From: Mesorhizobium onobrychidis
Lineage (GTDB): Bacteria > Pseudomonadota > Alphaproteobacteria > Rhizobiales > Rhizobiaceae
Reading direction: 5' to 3'
Assembly: GCF_024707545.1 (NCBI RefSeq)
Contig: NZ_CP062229.1
Coordinates: forward strand, 2,213,501-2,277,500
Length of the DNA stretch: 64,000 nucleotides
Shown: in pieces, positions 35,028 through 43,718 of the stretch
Layout: each line of letters opens with the position of its first letter
How positions within the stretch are numbered: the first letter of the stretch is position 1
The notes under the pieces: model-generated
What the model saw: the letters and a program-made list of their open reading frames with translations, nothing else
The model's database searches: none
Told to the model about the DNA's origin: nothing
Position numbers and translations under genes: made by a program

Positions 35028-35215
35028 GCCGCCATTGCCTTCTGCCGAGGCGGTCTTCGCATCATCGCTGTTGCGTCCGACAGCAGCGGAAATCTGCATG
35101 GCCTTGCCGTTGCGCCAGACATTGAGCGTTTCCCTGGCGCCCGGCGCGACGTCGGCGGCGGCACGCGACAGGTCCTTCGGATCCTTTATAGCACGCAATT
35201 GGATCGGGGGGATTC
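35028..35215 (-). pseudogene. DegP-type protease, C-terminal PDZ fragment
   Basis: Reads LRAIKDPKDLSRAAADVAPG then TLNVWRNGKAMQISAAVG, the end of a PDZ domain as in periplasmic DegP proteases. It is in frame with the sulfite-oxidase-like gene, so a naive start would give a false fusion. Confidence 0.65.
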
Positions 35216-35224
35216 GTTGCGAAA

Positions 35225-35818
35225 TCAGAATCCACGCGGCGGTACAAAAAGGCAGACGGTGTGCCCGTCATTCGCGCCGGCCATCGAACACCAATGAAAT
35301 ATGCCATCGGGACTGTCCTTGATGCGGCTGTCTGCGTAAGTGATCAGTTCGCCCGTCCCCTTGATGACGTAGCCTTCAGGCCGCTCTCCGATCGCATTAT
35401 CAGCGACTTCTCGGCAATCGTAGCCGGAGCAACAGGAGAAGGGATAGGACCACCCCTGCGGCTGCGCAGCGGTTGGCAACGCGTCATGCGCCATCGCATC
35501 GGATGTCATGAGGAACACCCATACGCCGACCAGTGCAGCGGTGACTAGTGCGGCGGCGACCACGGCCAGCAGCGTCATGCCTGCGAACACGCCGCCGGGT
35601 GCGGGCTTGGTCCGGTCGTCAATGACGCAGCTGATATGACAACGGCAGAGCGGCCAGAGGTTACAGTCGACTACACAGCTTCTCGCCCCGACCATCACCG
35701 CGCGGCGCGCGTAGGCTGGACCGGGGCCGCGCATGTAGTGGAGCTCGGGCCGGTAGCGAGGTGCTACGAATTCGCGAAGGGCTGACGCCGGCTGCGTGAT
35801 GAGAGACCACAGTATCAT
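35225..35818 (-). CDS. Hypothetical membrane-anchored or exported protein
   Basis: C-terminal domain SYPFSCCSGYDCREVADNAI, RIKDSPDGIFHWCSMAGAND and HTVCLFVPP resembles small Cys-rich secreted proteins of rhizobia (CCxxxDC...P.G..HxC). A membrane segment MTLLAVVAAALVTAALVGVW starts at 35578. CAGGAG upstream favours the ATG at 35818, but the region before 35578 is poor in coding character, so 35578 is an alternative start. Confidence 0.6.
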   Translation of the reverse strand: MILWSLITQPASALREFVAPRYRPELHYMRGPGPAYARRAVMVGARSCVVDCNLWPLCRCHISCVIDDRTKPAPGGVFAGMTLLAVVAAALVTAALVGVWVFLMTSDAMAHDALPTAAQPQGWSYPFSCCSGYDCREVADNAIGERPEGYVIKGTGELITYADSRIKDSPDGIFHWCSMAGANDGHTVCLFVPPRGF

Positions 35819-35886
35819 GATGCGAACTCCTGTCCACAATCTGCTTATTCGGGTGCAGCAGACAGATAAGATCAATTTTGGATTTC

Positions 35887-35943
35887 AATCTATTGTACGA
35901 TGGTGTTGACAATACTTTGGCATCAGTGTGCCAGACGAGTGCT
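35887..35943 (-). promoter_or_regulatory. Conserved upstream element, copy 1
   Basis: 57-bp segment about 72% identical to 36818-36874. Both lie upstream of leftward genes for Cys- or signal-bearing exported proteins. Shared core on the minus strand: CATCGTRYAATAGATT. Possibly a common activator site. Confidence 0.5.
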
Positions 35944-36089
35944 CCGTATGGGATCGGCAGGTCCATGACCTGCAGTGACTTTTGTGCCCTTTGCCGATGC
36001 CCGATGCCGCTTCAGAGCAAACGAGCGATAAATTCCACTGCCGGCCCTACCGAAGCGCCGGGATCCAACCTTCTCTACGGAGCCGCGCC

Positions 36090-36309
36090 ATGACGGCAAC
36101 TGAAGCTTGGACATTCTCAGATTTCGAGGGAACATTAATGGACCGATGCCGGCCGGAGCCGCATTCCCGGGGGAGGGACGGGAGAGTTCTCGGCCGACAT
36201 CGGTCGCCGCCAGTTCGACACGCTGCCTGGCGGGAACTTGGTCTATATCCGGGCCAAGCCGCGGCAGATCCGGTCCACAATCCATAAGAGCGAGATCGAC
36301 CTCGCTTAA
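36090..36309 (+). pseudogene. Small conserved-type protein, one frameshift
   Basis: ATG 36090 gives TATEAWTFSDFEGTLMDRC; after a shift near 36170 it continues GTGEFSADIGRRQFDTLPGG and RQIRSTIHKSEIDLA to the stop at 36309. The second half has clear coding character. Function unknown. Confidence 0.55.
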
Positions 36310-36334
36310 TGGCACTACTCGGCTGCTGTTGAAG

Positions 36335-36363
36335 GATGATGGCGAGCGGTGCTCGCCATCATC
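36335..36363 (+). terminator. Perfect 13-bp hairpin
   Basis: GATGATGGCGAGC/GCTCGCCATCATC with loop GGT, 26 bp after the frameshifted small gene and 58 bp before the convergent exported-protein gene. Likely bidirectional transcript end. Confidence 0.6.
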
Positions 36364-36420
36364 TATGCACCTAGAGCCTAGAGGCAGGCTTTATTCCTGA
36401 TTGGGGAGGTTCAGGGCCGG

Positions 36421-36696
36421 CTATTTCATTCCGGCCAGCGCATTCACGTTGGCACAGAACTCCGCATAAGGCTTGCTCTGAGCCGAATCCTGGCATTCTC
36501 TCATAATCATCATGCGCTGGGCCATCGGCGTGGCCATCAAGGCGACCTTGAGTTCCGGCAACGACTTCAACGTGGTCATGCTACTGTCGGTATAGTACGG
36601 CCGGAGGTTGTCCACGACATCGAGTGCGCCGGCGAATGCGGGGCCGCCTACAGCGGAAAAAGCAAATGCGCCGAGACAGATAGCTTTGATATTCAT
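36421..36696 (-). CDS. Small exported protein (91 aa)
   Basis: AAAGGAG precedes MNIKAICLGAFAFSAVGGPA, a signal peptide cleaved near AFA. Mature part YTDSSMTTLKSLPELKVALM then AQRMMIMRECQDSAQSKPYA, helical with two cysteines. No family recognised. Confidence 0.75.
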   Translation of the reverse strand: MNIKAICLGAFAFSAVGGPAFAGALDVVDNLRPYYTDSSMTTLKSLPELKVALMATPMAQRMMIMRECQDSAQSKPYAEFCANVNALAGMK

Positions 36697-36817
36697 AACG
36701 AGCTCCTTTCCCTGGGTTGAGCAATCATCCGTTCGACGACGGGGAAGTGGTCACTTGATGACTTGGGTTGGCCGGAGTGACTCCGGAGTGATTGTTATCC
36801 GACCGAAGATGGCCACA

Positions 36818-36874
36818 AATCTATTACACGATGGTATCGTCGATACTTTAGCATCGGTCGCCAAGCAAAATGCT
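36818..36874 (-). promoter_or_regulatory. Conserved upstream element, copy 2
   Basis: Partner of 35887-35943, 122 bp upstream of the exported protein at 36696. Contains TATCGTCGATA, a short palindrome, next to the shared CATCGTRYAATAGATT core. Confidence 0.5.
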
Positions 36875-37113
36875 GAACGAGCCCCGGTACGCCCTCCTAG
36901 CTCACTGCTAATCTCAGGGTGGCGACGCGCGCACAATGTCACATCGCCGTTCTGGGTCTGTGCAGCGCTCCCGTAGAAGGCTAATTCGCAGCAAGGAAAT
37001 CCTGACTTCTGACCGAGCGGTTGCCGATCGTTGCCGCTGGCGACAATCGCCGGCTCGCTCAAATCAGCCCAATCGCCAGCTTCTTTCCTAGCGGCCTCCT
37101 GGCCGACGGCTGG

Positions 37114-37731
37114 TCAGTGCGCGAGGCCGAGCCTCGCGGCCATGTTCACTAGGTCGGGAAGAGATTTCGCTTCCATCTTGCGCATTACCCTGCCCCTGTG
37201 GGCCTTCACTGTGATCTCGCTGATGCCCAGCTCAAATGCGACCTGCTTGTTCAGCAACCCGGAGACGACCAGCGCCATGACCTCCTGCTCGCGGCAACTC
37301 AGCGATTCGTGGCGATCTTGCAGAGCACGCACCTCCAAATCGAACTCGAGCGCGGTTCTGCTGCGCTTCAGCGCCTCCTCGACGGCGGCCAACAGCACTT
37401 CGGTGTGGAATGGTTTCATAAGGAACTCAACAGCGCCTGCTTTCATCGCCTTAACGGTCATAGCCACATCGCCAAATGCCGTGACGAAGACTATTGGCGT
37501 ATCCATCCGCTCGACAGAGACTAGACTTTGCAAATCAAGCCCGCTGATATCCGGAAGATTGACGTCCAGGATCAAGCAGTTCGGAACACTAGGTCGCGGG
37601 AGAGAGAAGAATGCCAGAGCGCACTCGAAAACTTTCGGGCACCAGCCCGCAGAGTGGATGAGCGATTCCAGGGATTCGCGGACGGATCGGTCGTCGTCGA
37701 CCACGAACACGACCGGTTTGTCTTGCGACAT
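37114..37731 (-). CDS. FixJ-family response regulator
   Basis: 205 aa. Receiver domain with acidic pocket FVVDDDRS, phospho-acceptor Asp in CLILDVNLPDISGLD, Lys in FLMKPF; LuxR-type output LSCREQEVMALVVSG then NKQVAFELGISEITVKAHRG. Start MSQDKPVVFVV at 37731; the longer frame upstream is epoxide-hydrolase debris. No histidine kinase adjacent on the same strand. Confidence 0.92.
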   Translation of the reverse strand: MSQDKPVVFVVDDDRSVRESLESLIHSAGWCPKVFECALAFFSLPRPSVPNCLILDVNLPDISGLDLQSLVSVERMDTPIVFVTAFGDVAMTVKAMKAGAVEFLMKPFHTEVLLAAVEEALKRSRTALEFDLEVRALQDRHESLSCREQEVMALVVSGLLNKQVAFELGISEITVKAHRGRVMRKMEAKSLPDLVNMAARLGLAH

Positions 37732-37752
37732 AGATGGCCTAGCGTCAGCAGT

Positions 37753-37875
37753 TTTCGCCAACTGCATGCCTTGCGAAAAGTTGTTGACAGCCTCCCCCCG
37801 GGGCGAGCGGGTCGCCGCCAGGCGCCGACGCAAATCTACAAGGGTCCCTTCTGAAAGGTTGATGCGTAAGGGAGG
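37753..37875 (-). pseudogene. Epoxide hydrolase N-terminal domain scrap, second copy
   Basis: Reads PPLRINLSEGTLVDLRRRLA then EAVNNFSQGMQLAK. Matches the EHN pattern (LRRRLxxTRxP...SQGxQLA). In frame with the response regulator but not part of it. Confidence 0.6.
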
Positions 37876-38043
37876 AATCGCGTTGTTTCCCGGAGTTGCG
37901 CCTGACCGGGCGTCGGAGGTGCGTTTGGCTGCCTTGGGAGCAAGGCCGAGAGCGCTGGCGGCGGGCCTATTCGCGAGGACGTTTCGCCACGTAGGTTCGG
38001 AAAGGTTATCCACTGCGAGGCTCCTTAGTTCGGCGTTCGGCAA

Positions 38044-38495
38044 CCTGGCGGGTGGATCAAAGGTTGACGAAGTTGCAGCCCCTGGCCGCAGAGCTGCCGC
38101 AACGCCGAGTTGCAGTTCACTAGTGACTCATTAGCCCTCTTCAAGTGCTGGTATCCTAAGTTTCTGTGCCGGCTTGGCTATCCAACGCTCGGAAGGGCAT
38201 GCTCATATCAAAGTATGAATTGGATAATACAGATCGCCGCTTTCTGTCGCGCCATGACGCAAACTCGCTGCGAGAGCATCAATGCAAACCTTGAGTGTTC
38301 TTGAGGTTTTTACGCGGGCGAACCTTGGCCTCAGGCAACTCAAGAATAAATCCCGCGCGGGTGGCGCAGATCGTTGCTGGCGCCGTCACGGCGGTCGGAA
38401 GCCCGGGGCCGGGAAGCGACGCTCCACCTAAAAGAATGAATCGACTCCGTCACACTTTCGTTTGATGCACGCTCAGAGTTCTGGCATGCTTAGCG
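38044..38495. other. 452-bp gap between divergent regulators
   Basis: No supported gene. It separates leftward debris from the rightward FixJ-type gene and probably holds the promoter of the latter; no clear -35/-10 pair or repeat seen. Confidence 0.4.
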
Positions 38496-39128
38496 ATGCC
38501 GCTCCCCTCGGACGAGAAATCCATTGTTCACGTGGTCGACGATGACGCGTCGATGCGAGAAGCGTTGCAGGACCTGTTCCTTTCGATAGGGCTCGAAACG
38601 CGGACTTATGCAACCGCACAGGATTTCCTCGACACGCCCGTTCCGGATTCTCCGGGCTGTCTTATCATCGATATCCGTTTGCCTGACATGAATGGGCTCG
38701 ATTTTCAGGCGCAGCTGTCACGGACGGGTGTTCATCTGCCGGTCGTGATGATGACCGGATATGGCGACATTCCCATGTCAGTTCGCGCCATGAAGCGCGG
38801 TGCAGTGGACTTTCTCCCAAAGCCATTCAAGGATCAGGACATGCTCGATGCCGTGTTCGCTGCCATAGAGCGCGGGCGGCAGCAGCGCGCCGTCGATGAT
38901 GATGTTTCGAAAGTGCGGGAGCGATTTGAAACACTGTCGGCACGACAGAAGCAGGTAATGCTACTGGTCACAGACGGAAAGATGAACAAGCAGGTGGCCG
39001 GCGACCTCGGAATCAGCGAGATCACCGCCAAAATTCATCGTGGCGCGGCCATGCGGAAGATGGGCGCGAGGACCTTGGCGGACCTGGTCCGGATCGCGGA
39101 CGTGATCAACCCCAGGCGCCGGCCGTAG
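38496..39128 (+). CDS. FixJ-family response regulator
   Basis: 210 aa. HVVDDDASMREAL acidic pocket, phospho-acceptor in CLIIDIRLPDMNGLD, MMTGYGDIPMSVRAMKRGAV, FLPKPF; LuxR output LSARQKQVMLLVTDG then NKQVAGDLGISEITAKIHRG. Similar throughout to the 37114 product (receiver and HTH motifs), suggesting an old duplication. 44 bp before a receiver-only protein. Confidence 0.93.
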   Translation: MPLPSDEKSIVHVVDDDASMREALQDLFLSIGLETRTYATAQDFLDTPVPDSPGCLIIDIRLPDMNGLDFQAQLSRTGVHLPVVMMTGYGDIPMSVRAMKRGAVDFLPKPFKDQDMLDAVFAAIERGRQQRAVDDDVSKVRERFETLSARQKQVMLLVTDGKMNKQVAGDLGISEITAKIHRGAAMRKMGARTLADLVRIADVINPRRRP

Positions 39129-39172
39129 GCGCGGAGTAACACTCCCGTATAGGTTGCTTATAGCGGCATCAC

Positions 39173-39598
39173 ATGCCAGAAATGGCGATCCTGCTATTCC
39201 CCTTAGCTCAAATCCGTGGACAGGACGATGTGTCAAGAGAGTTCCTAATCGCGGTAGTCGATGATGACGAATCATTCCGCATGGCTCTCGTAGATAGCCT
39301 TATTTCGCTCGAATATGGGGCATGCGGATTTGCATCCGCGGAGGACTTCATCGCCTGGGAAGCGGGCGCGTCCTATAGCTGCGTCATTGTTGACATTCAC
39401 ATGCCTGGCATGAGCGGACTTGATCTTGCCCGGCTGCTCACAGGGCGGCGGCGCGGTGTGCCGGTGGTTATGGTCACCGCACGTTCAAACCTAGGCATCG
39501 ACGATCAGGCGGCAGCAAGCGGCGCAACATGCCTGCTCCGAAAGCCGTTCAAAACGGAGGCGTTGATCGACTGTATCGAAAAGGCTCTCAAAGTCTGA
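39173..39598 (+). CDS. Stand-alone receiver-domain response regulator (141 aa)
   Basis: IAVVDDDESFRMALVDSLIS, phospho-acceptor in CVIVDIHMPGMSGLD, VTARS and LLRKPFKTEAL. No output domain, so probably a phosphate sink or shuttle with the neighbouring FixJ-type regulator and MASE4 kinase. The start may be a GTG further inside (VSREFLIAVVD). Confidence 0.88.
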   Translation: MPEMAILLFPLAQIRGQDDVSREFLIAVVDDDESFRMALVDSLISLEYGACGFASAEDFIAWEAGASYSCVIVDIHMPGMSGLDLARLLTGRRRGVPVVMVTARSNLGIDDQAAASGATCLLRKPFKTEALIDCIEKALKV

Positions 39599-39717
39599 GG
39601 AGTCCTGAGCGGCCGGCAAGCTCGCAAAAGGCCCGATCCCTACGGGCTGGCTTGTCAACCTTCGATACCTCCCATTCTCAATATCCCTATTCGCCTCCGC
39701 CCAAAGACGGCCGCGAT

Positions 39718-39942
39718 GGCTCTAGCGCGTCCTCTTCGCGCCTTCTGTCGTCAACGACAGTCATAAGGCAGTACCAACGGGCAATTCGTCCCTCGCGGTC
39801 CCGAGCCGGATTGCCTCGAAACTGGAACCAGCGATACACGCCGTCCAAGCGTCGAAGCCGCGTCTCAAAGGGGATTGGCTGACCAGTCTCGAGCGATCGC
39901 GTTAGCGCCTCGATGTGGCGATGGAGATCATCGGGATGGACC
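39718..39942 (-). pseudogene. PAS (PAS_3) domain fragment
   Basis: Minus strand reads VHPDDLHRHIEALTRSLETG, PFETRLRRLDGVYRWFQFRG, then GRIARWYCLMTVVDDRRREE. This is a textbook PAS_3 C-terminal half as in sensor kinases, with no start or following domain. Opposite in strand to the receiver gene. Confidence 0.75.
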
Positions 39943-40010
39943 GTGCCATTCGTCGCCTAGCTATCACAGGAGACTACCACGCGCGGTCGCCCGGTCGCGT
40001 GGACGCCGAC

Positions 40011-40171
40011 ATGTCAACTCGTCGCATGAGCTTAGAGCCGCGTTGTGGCGTGCGGCGGTCGCGCATGGCGAACACGAGAAGCGAACCGGCGCACTGAGGG
40101 ACGAGAACTGGCCCGACTGGTACGCCGAATACATGGTGGCGGAACAGTCCGCCAAGCCGCTGCCGTTCTGA
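40011..40171 (+). pseudogene. Small protein with one frameshift
   Basis: MST from ATG 40011, then after a one-base shift SSHELRAALWRAAVAHGEHE, KRTGALRDENWPDWYAEYMV and a stop. The pattern HExxTG...DxxWPxWYAxYM is known from small proteins and domain ends in actinobacteria and rhizobia; function unknown. Confidence 0.55.
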
Positions 40172-40321
40172 ATAGTAGCTATGGTGTTCCTTGCAATTGG
40201 AGCGCAGTGTGCAATTGCAAACGAGTGCGTTTGGGCAACAAAGACTCTGCCCTCGTGCGCCCCCTTGGACTGGGCGCGCGACCATGTGCGCGCGGCGGCA
40301 ACGCCCCTAATGGGGTCATCC

Positions 40322-41941
40322 ATGTCATTGTCTACGGCGATTGTCTGTGTCCGTCCCCCAACTCCCGGTCAGCGCCGCACGGCGCGCGCTTTCCTGCTGG
40401 CCCTGCTCGTCATCCTTCTCGGCACATTGCCGTTTGCGGCCATCAAGCTGCCGGAAATCAACGCGATTGTACCGACTCTTGCCGCCGCCCTATTTGTCAG
40501 CGACTGCGTCACCGCAGCTTTTCTGTTTGCTCAGTTCTCTATTTTGCGCCAGTGGGCACTTCTGGTGATTGCGAGCGGCTACCTGTTCAGTGCCCTGATC
40601 GTGGTTGCACATGCGCTGACTTTCCCGGGTGCGTTCACGCCCACCGGCGTCCTGGGCTCGGGAATGCAATCCGCCGTTTGGCTCTACTGGTTTTGGCATT
40701 CAGGGCTGCCCATTGCCATCATCGGCTATGCCCTGCTCAAAAACACGGATCGTGTGGCGGACGTTCGCTTCACGCGACATGCCATCAGCTTGAGCGTCGC
40801 GGGCGTTCTTGCCCTCGTCATTGGGTTGTTCTGGTTCGTTACGCAGCATAACGATCTGCTGCCACTAACCTATGTAGACGTTCATCCTGTCGGTCTGTTT
40901 CGTCGCATCATCGGCGGGATGGTGGTCCTGGCGCTGGGCGGCATTGCACTTTCGTTGCTATGGCTGCGCCAGCGGTCCTTGCTCGACCTGTGGCTCGCCG
41001 TCGCTTTGTGCGCGCTCCTGCTTGAAGTAAGCTTGGGCTCCGTCTTGAGCGCTCGCTACAATCTTACGTGGTATGCCGGCCATTTTTATCAGCTTGTGAC
41101 AGCCACCATCGTAATGGTGGTATTGGTTGCAGAGATGGCACGACTGTATGACGGCCTCGCTCGTTCGAACACCATGCTGGATCAAGAGCGCATGAGGCTG
41201 CAGCGCGCTATTGATGCGCAAAGCCGCGAGCGCGATGCCCGACTGATGACCGGCGACGCCGTTGCCGCCACGATTGCACACGAGGTCAAGCAGCCCCTTG
41301 CTGCTATGATAACGAGATCCGACACCGGTTTACGCTGGCTCGATCGCGCGGTTCCCGATCTAGATAAGGCGAGAACGGAGTTTACGAAGATCGCAGCTGA
41401 CGGGCATCGCGCGGCCGCGGTGATCGAGAGCATCCGGGCGACCTTCCGGAAGGATGACCGCGTCAGAGCTTCGTTCGACGTCGACAAACTCATTGATGAA
41501 GCCATCGCTTTGCTTCAGGACGATCTGAAAAGTCACCGGATATTGGTCAAGGTTGAGCGAAGCGCGCGGCCGCTGCGGGTGATGGGAGATCGAATTCAGG
41601 TGCAGCAGGTGCTCCTCAATCTGATCACGAATGCGATTGAGGCAATGACCACTGTGGATGGTCCACGCGATCTCGCCGTTAGTTCAAATCCTCACGACGA
41701 TGGGGGTGTAGTGATTTCGGTGGCTGACACTGGCATGGGGATCGACCCGCAGGACCTCCAGAGGATATTCGATCCGCTCTTCACCACCAAATCTCGCGGG
41801 ATGGGAATGGGCCTATCGATCTGTCGTTCAATCATCCAAGCGCACGACGGCATGCTCTGGGTATCGCCCAACGCACCACGGGGCTCAAAGTTTCAATTCG
41901 TTTTGGGTGCCAATATCGCATCCTCCGTCGGCGGGGTGTGA
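40322..41941 (+). CDS. MASE4-domain sensor histidine kinase
   Basis: 539 aa from the ATG at 40322. About eight membrane spans (MASE4) up to residue 270, a coiled linker, then the dimerisation His in IAHEVKQPLAAM, N-box LLNLITNAIEAM, G1 DTGMGIDP, F-box DPLFTTKS and G2 GMGMGLSICRSIIQAH. Likely phosphorylates the FixJ-type regulator and receiver upstream. An in-frame start at 40181 adds 47 residues of poor coding quality. Confidence 0.9.
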   Translation: MSLSTAIVCVRPPTPGQRRTARAFLLALLVILLGTLPFAAIKLPEINAIVPTLAAALFVSDCVTAAFLFAQFSILRQWALLVIASGYLFSALIVVAHALTFPGAFTPTGVLGSGMQSAVWLYWFWHSGLPIAIIGYALLKNTDRVADVRFTRHAISLSVAGVLALVIGLFWFVTQHNDLLPLTYVDVHPVGLFRRIIGGMVVLALGGIALSLLWLRQRSLLDLWLAVALCALLLEVSLGSVLSARYNLTWYAGHFYQLVTATIVMVVLVAEMARLYDGLARSNTMLDQERMRLQRAIDAQSRERDARLMTGDAVAATIAHEVKQPLAAMITRSDTGLRWLDRAVPDLDKARTEFTKIAADGHRAAAVIESIRATFRKDDRVRASFDVDKLIDEAIALLQDDLKSHRILVKVERSARPLRVMGDRIQVQQVLLNLITNAIEAMTTVDGPRDLAVSSNPHDDGGVVISVADTGMGIDPQDLQRIFDPLFTTKSRGMGMGLSICRSIIQAHDGMLWVSPNAPRGSKFQFVLGANIASSVGGV

Positions 41942-42132
41942 GCCCCTTGGAAGTGGAGACCACACACCGTTTGGTTCCGCCCTCCAATGTAGTCCGAGGC
42001 GCACGATCGGCTCGGCTCGGGGTTCGAACAGCTTAACACGGTCGGCCCACTCACGGATTCAACGGCGGACGGCGAAAGCCCGGAGCATGCTTTCGACCTG
42101 GTTCGGCCCTCAATGCAACGTTCAACCTGTCG

Positions 42133-42310
42133 GAGCGCCAAACCGAGCGTCGGCTCCATTTCCGGATTCGATCTCGGTGACTCCTGGATGATTGCAATGC
42201 CCTCGGCTTCGGCAAAGCGAGTCACGGCAGTACGCTGTGCATCGATGCCCAAGCCTGAACGTCCTTGCCGCTGGGTCGAGACCCCGATAGTAGGCGACTG
42301 CTCTCGTCAT
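42133..42310 (-). pseudogene. Serine resolvase, 5' fragment (copy of the 10.7-kb gene)
   Basis: MTRAVAYYR, then with one extra base removed [24 protein letters not shown] sequence, TRFAEAEGIAIIQE and TEIESGNGADARFG, then loss of similarity. The upstream bases TGCTGCTGTTTCCGGGGTGT are identical to those at the intact gene, but the palindrome there is partly deleted. Confidence 0.78.
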
Positions 42311-42328
42311 GCTGCTGTTTCCGGGGTG

Positions 42329-42737
42329 TACAGTTTGCTCACACGAGCGAACAGGCAAGTCGTCGCTTAGAATATCGAACAGAATCAGCAGTTTGAATTT
42401 GGTTCTTGGAGTCCGACTCTAGTATCCAGTCACTGCCGAGCGCGACTGATGGTGTACAAGGCGGCGATCGATCAGTGGGCCAAGGCGCGGGTTGGCGACA
42501 GCGAGTCCCGGCCCGGCAGTTCCGCGCCTGATGTCGGCCGTTGAGGTCAGTTTTGAGACGTCCGCGGTTGCGCATTCCAGACCTCTAAGTCGCGCCCCAT
42601 GTCGTGGCGATTGTCCTCGTTGGCATTCGCCAACCATCGAAGTCAGGATCAAATCCGGACGAGAAAGACCAAGTCGGCTTTGGGGCGGGAAAACAGCGCG
42701 AGCGTTATCGCTTGGTCGAGCCCGCGGGGAAACTGGC
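42329..42737. other. 409-bp gap without a gene
   Basis: No supported gene. The part near 42510-42600 has short repeat-like pieces similar to the other rhizobial intergenic debris here. Confidence 0.4.
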
Positions 42738-43385
42738 CTATGACTTTCTAAAGAAGCCGGACAGAATATTCGGACCCACTTCGCCGGGCCGCAGTCTAAT
42801 CCCGTCCTCGAAGCAGTTCAGCGTCACGCACTGGAAGCCGCTGTGTGCGAGGAGTGCCACCAGCGAGTCACGGTCGAAATGGTGCAGGTGCTCGTTGGGG
42901 AGACGCATACGCCACGTTCGGAACCACGCGTCGCCGGGGGTGCCGAGCTCGCGCCAGCGGCAATAAGGGACGGCGACGGCCAGGTAGCGGGCCTGAAGGC
43001 GGGCGAGGAAACCCAGGTCCGGGATGTGCTCAAGCACGTCGAACATGGCGACGAGATCCCACGAGCTGGCGAGAGCCTCATCCCAATCGACAAAGCGGAC
43101 GCCCTTGGGTAGCGGAAACCTGGCGATGTCGCAGCCGGCGCAGTCGGCGACCCCGGTTATTTTCGCGGCTTCGACGAATGTGCCCGTGCCATATCCAATC
43201 TCCAGCACGGACCGAGGAATTTGGCCGGTGATTCCCAGCACCCAGCCAAGTCGCTGATATCCGAGCTTGATGGTCCGGTCACTCAGGTCCTCGTAATAGG
43301 AAATGTATTGCTTGTCGTACTTGATCGGTGTGAAGTCGATCTGGTGGATCACGCCAAACCCGTCGACCTCGTAGTTGTCCAACAT
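42738..43385 (-). CDS. Class I SAM-dependent methyltransferase (215 aa)
   Basis: SAM motif SVLEIGYGTGTFVEAAK, then DLVAMFDVLEHIPDLGFLA as in Methyltransf_23 proteins, and NEHLHHFDRDSLVALLAHSG near the C-terminus. The N-terminal FTPIKYDKQYISYYEDLSDR suits glycan or antibiotic methyltransferases. Substrate unknown. Confidence 0.85.
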   Translation of the reverse strand: MLDNYEVDGFGVIHQIDFTPIKYDKQYISYYEDLSDRTIKLGYQRLGWVLGITGQIPRSVLEIGYGTGTFVEAAKITGVADCAGCDIARFPLPKGVRFVDWDEALASSWDLVAMFDVLEHIPDLGFLARLQARYLAVAVPYCRWRELGTPGDAWFRTWRMRLPNEHLHHFDRDSLVALLAHSGFQCVTLNCFEDGIRLRPGEVGPNILSGFFRKS

Positions 43386-43500
43386 TAGCGTGCGGCCTCC
43401 GGCTTCCGAATTCCTTACATGGCAGAGCTAAACGCAACGTAACCGGACAACCGAGCGGTTCCGATTCAAGCTAATATTGGCCGATTGGAAGGCCTTGGAA

Positions 43501-43629
43501 ATGTTCTATCGTTTCGTCACGCTGCACTATCGAAACGGAGGCAGGACGAAACGCACAATGGCAGCCTTGGCGGTTGTCCAGGCAATGGCGCGGATATGTC
43601 GGCAGACGATCGATGATCTATCGGATTAA
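43501..43629 (+). CDS. Possible small protein (42 aa)
   Basis: MFYRFVTLHYRNGGRTKRTM then AALAVVQAMARICRQTIDDL. TTGGAA upstream is a weak ribosome-binding site. Overlaps the start of the next microprotein; may act as its leader. Confidence 0.3.
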   Translation: MFYRFVTLHYRNGGRTKRTMAALAVVQAMARICRQTIDDLSD

Positions 43630-43693
43630 CTGGGGACTAGTCGCCATGCTGCTCGCCGCGGCCTTCATTCTGGCGTTGTGCCTGCGTCGCTAG
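43613..43693 (+). CDS. Possible 26-residue membrane microprotein
   Basis: MIYRINWGLVAMLLAAAFIL then ALCLRR: one hydrophobic span with a basic end. Overlaps the stop of the preceding small frame, suggesting coupled translation. Confidence 0.45.
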   Translation: MIYRINWGLVAMLLAAAFILALCLRR

Positions 43694-43718
43694 CTTGTGG
43701 CCTTAGTCGAATGAAGGG

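Noticed and set aside
34323..35198. Single 291-aa PDZ-molybdoenzyme fusion protein
   Set aside because: Only joined by an open frame; the enzyme family has a natural start near 34934 and the PDZ piece is a fragment without its protease.
35887..35943. Nod box
   Set aside because: It has some ATC-N8-GAT similarity, but the spacing differs from the known ATC-N9-GAT and the downstream genes are not nodulation genes.
36818..36874. Remnant of a duplicated coding gene
   Set aside because: Short frames do read NLLxDG...DTLASV in both copies, but they are under 40 codons, lack starts or ribosome-binding sites, and run opposite to the genes they precede.
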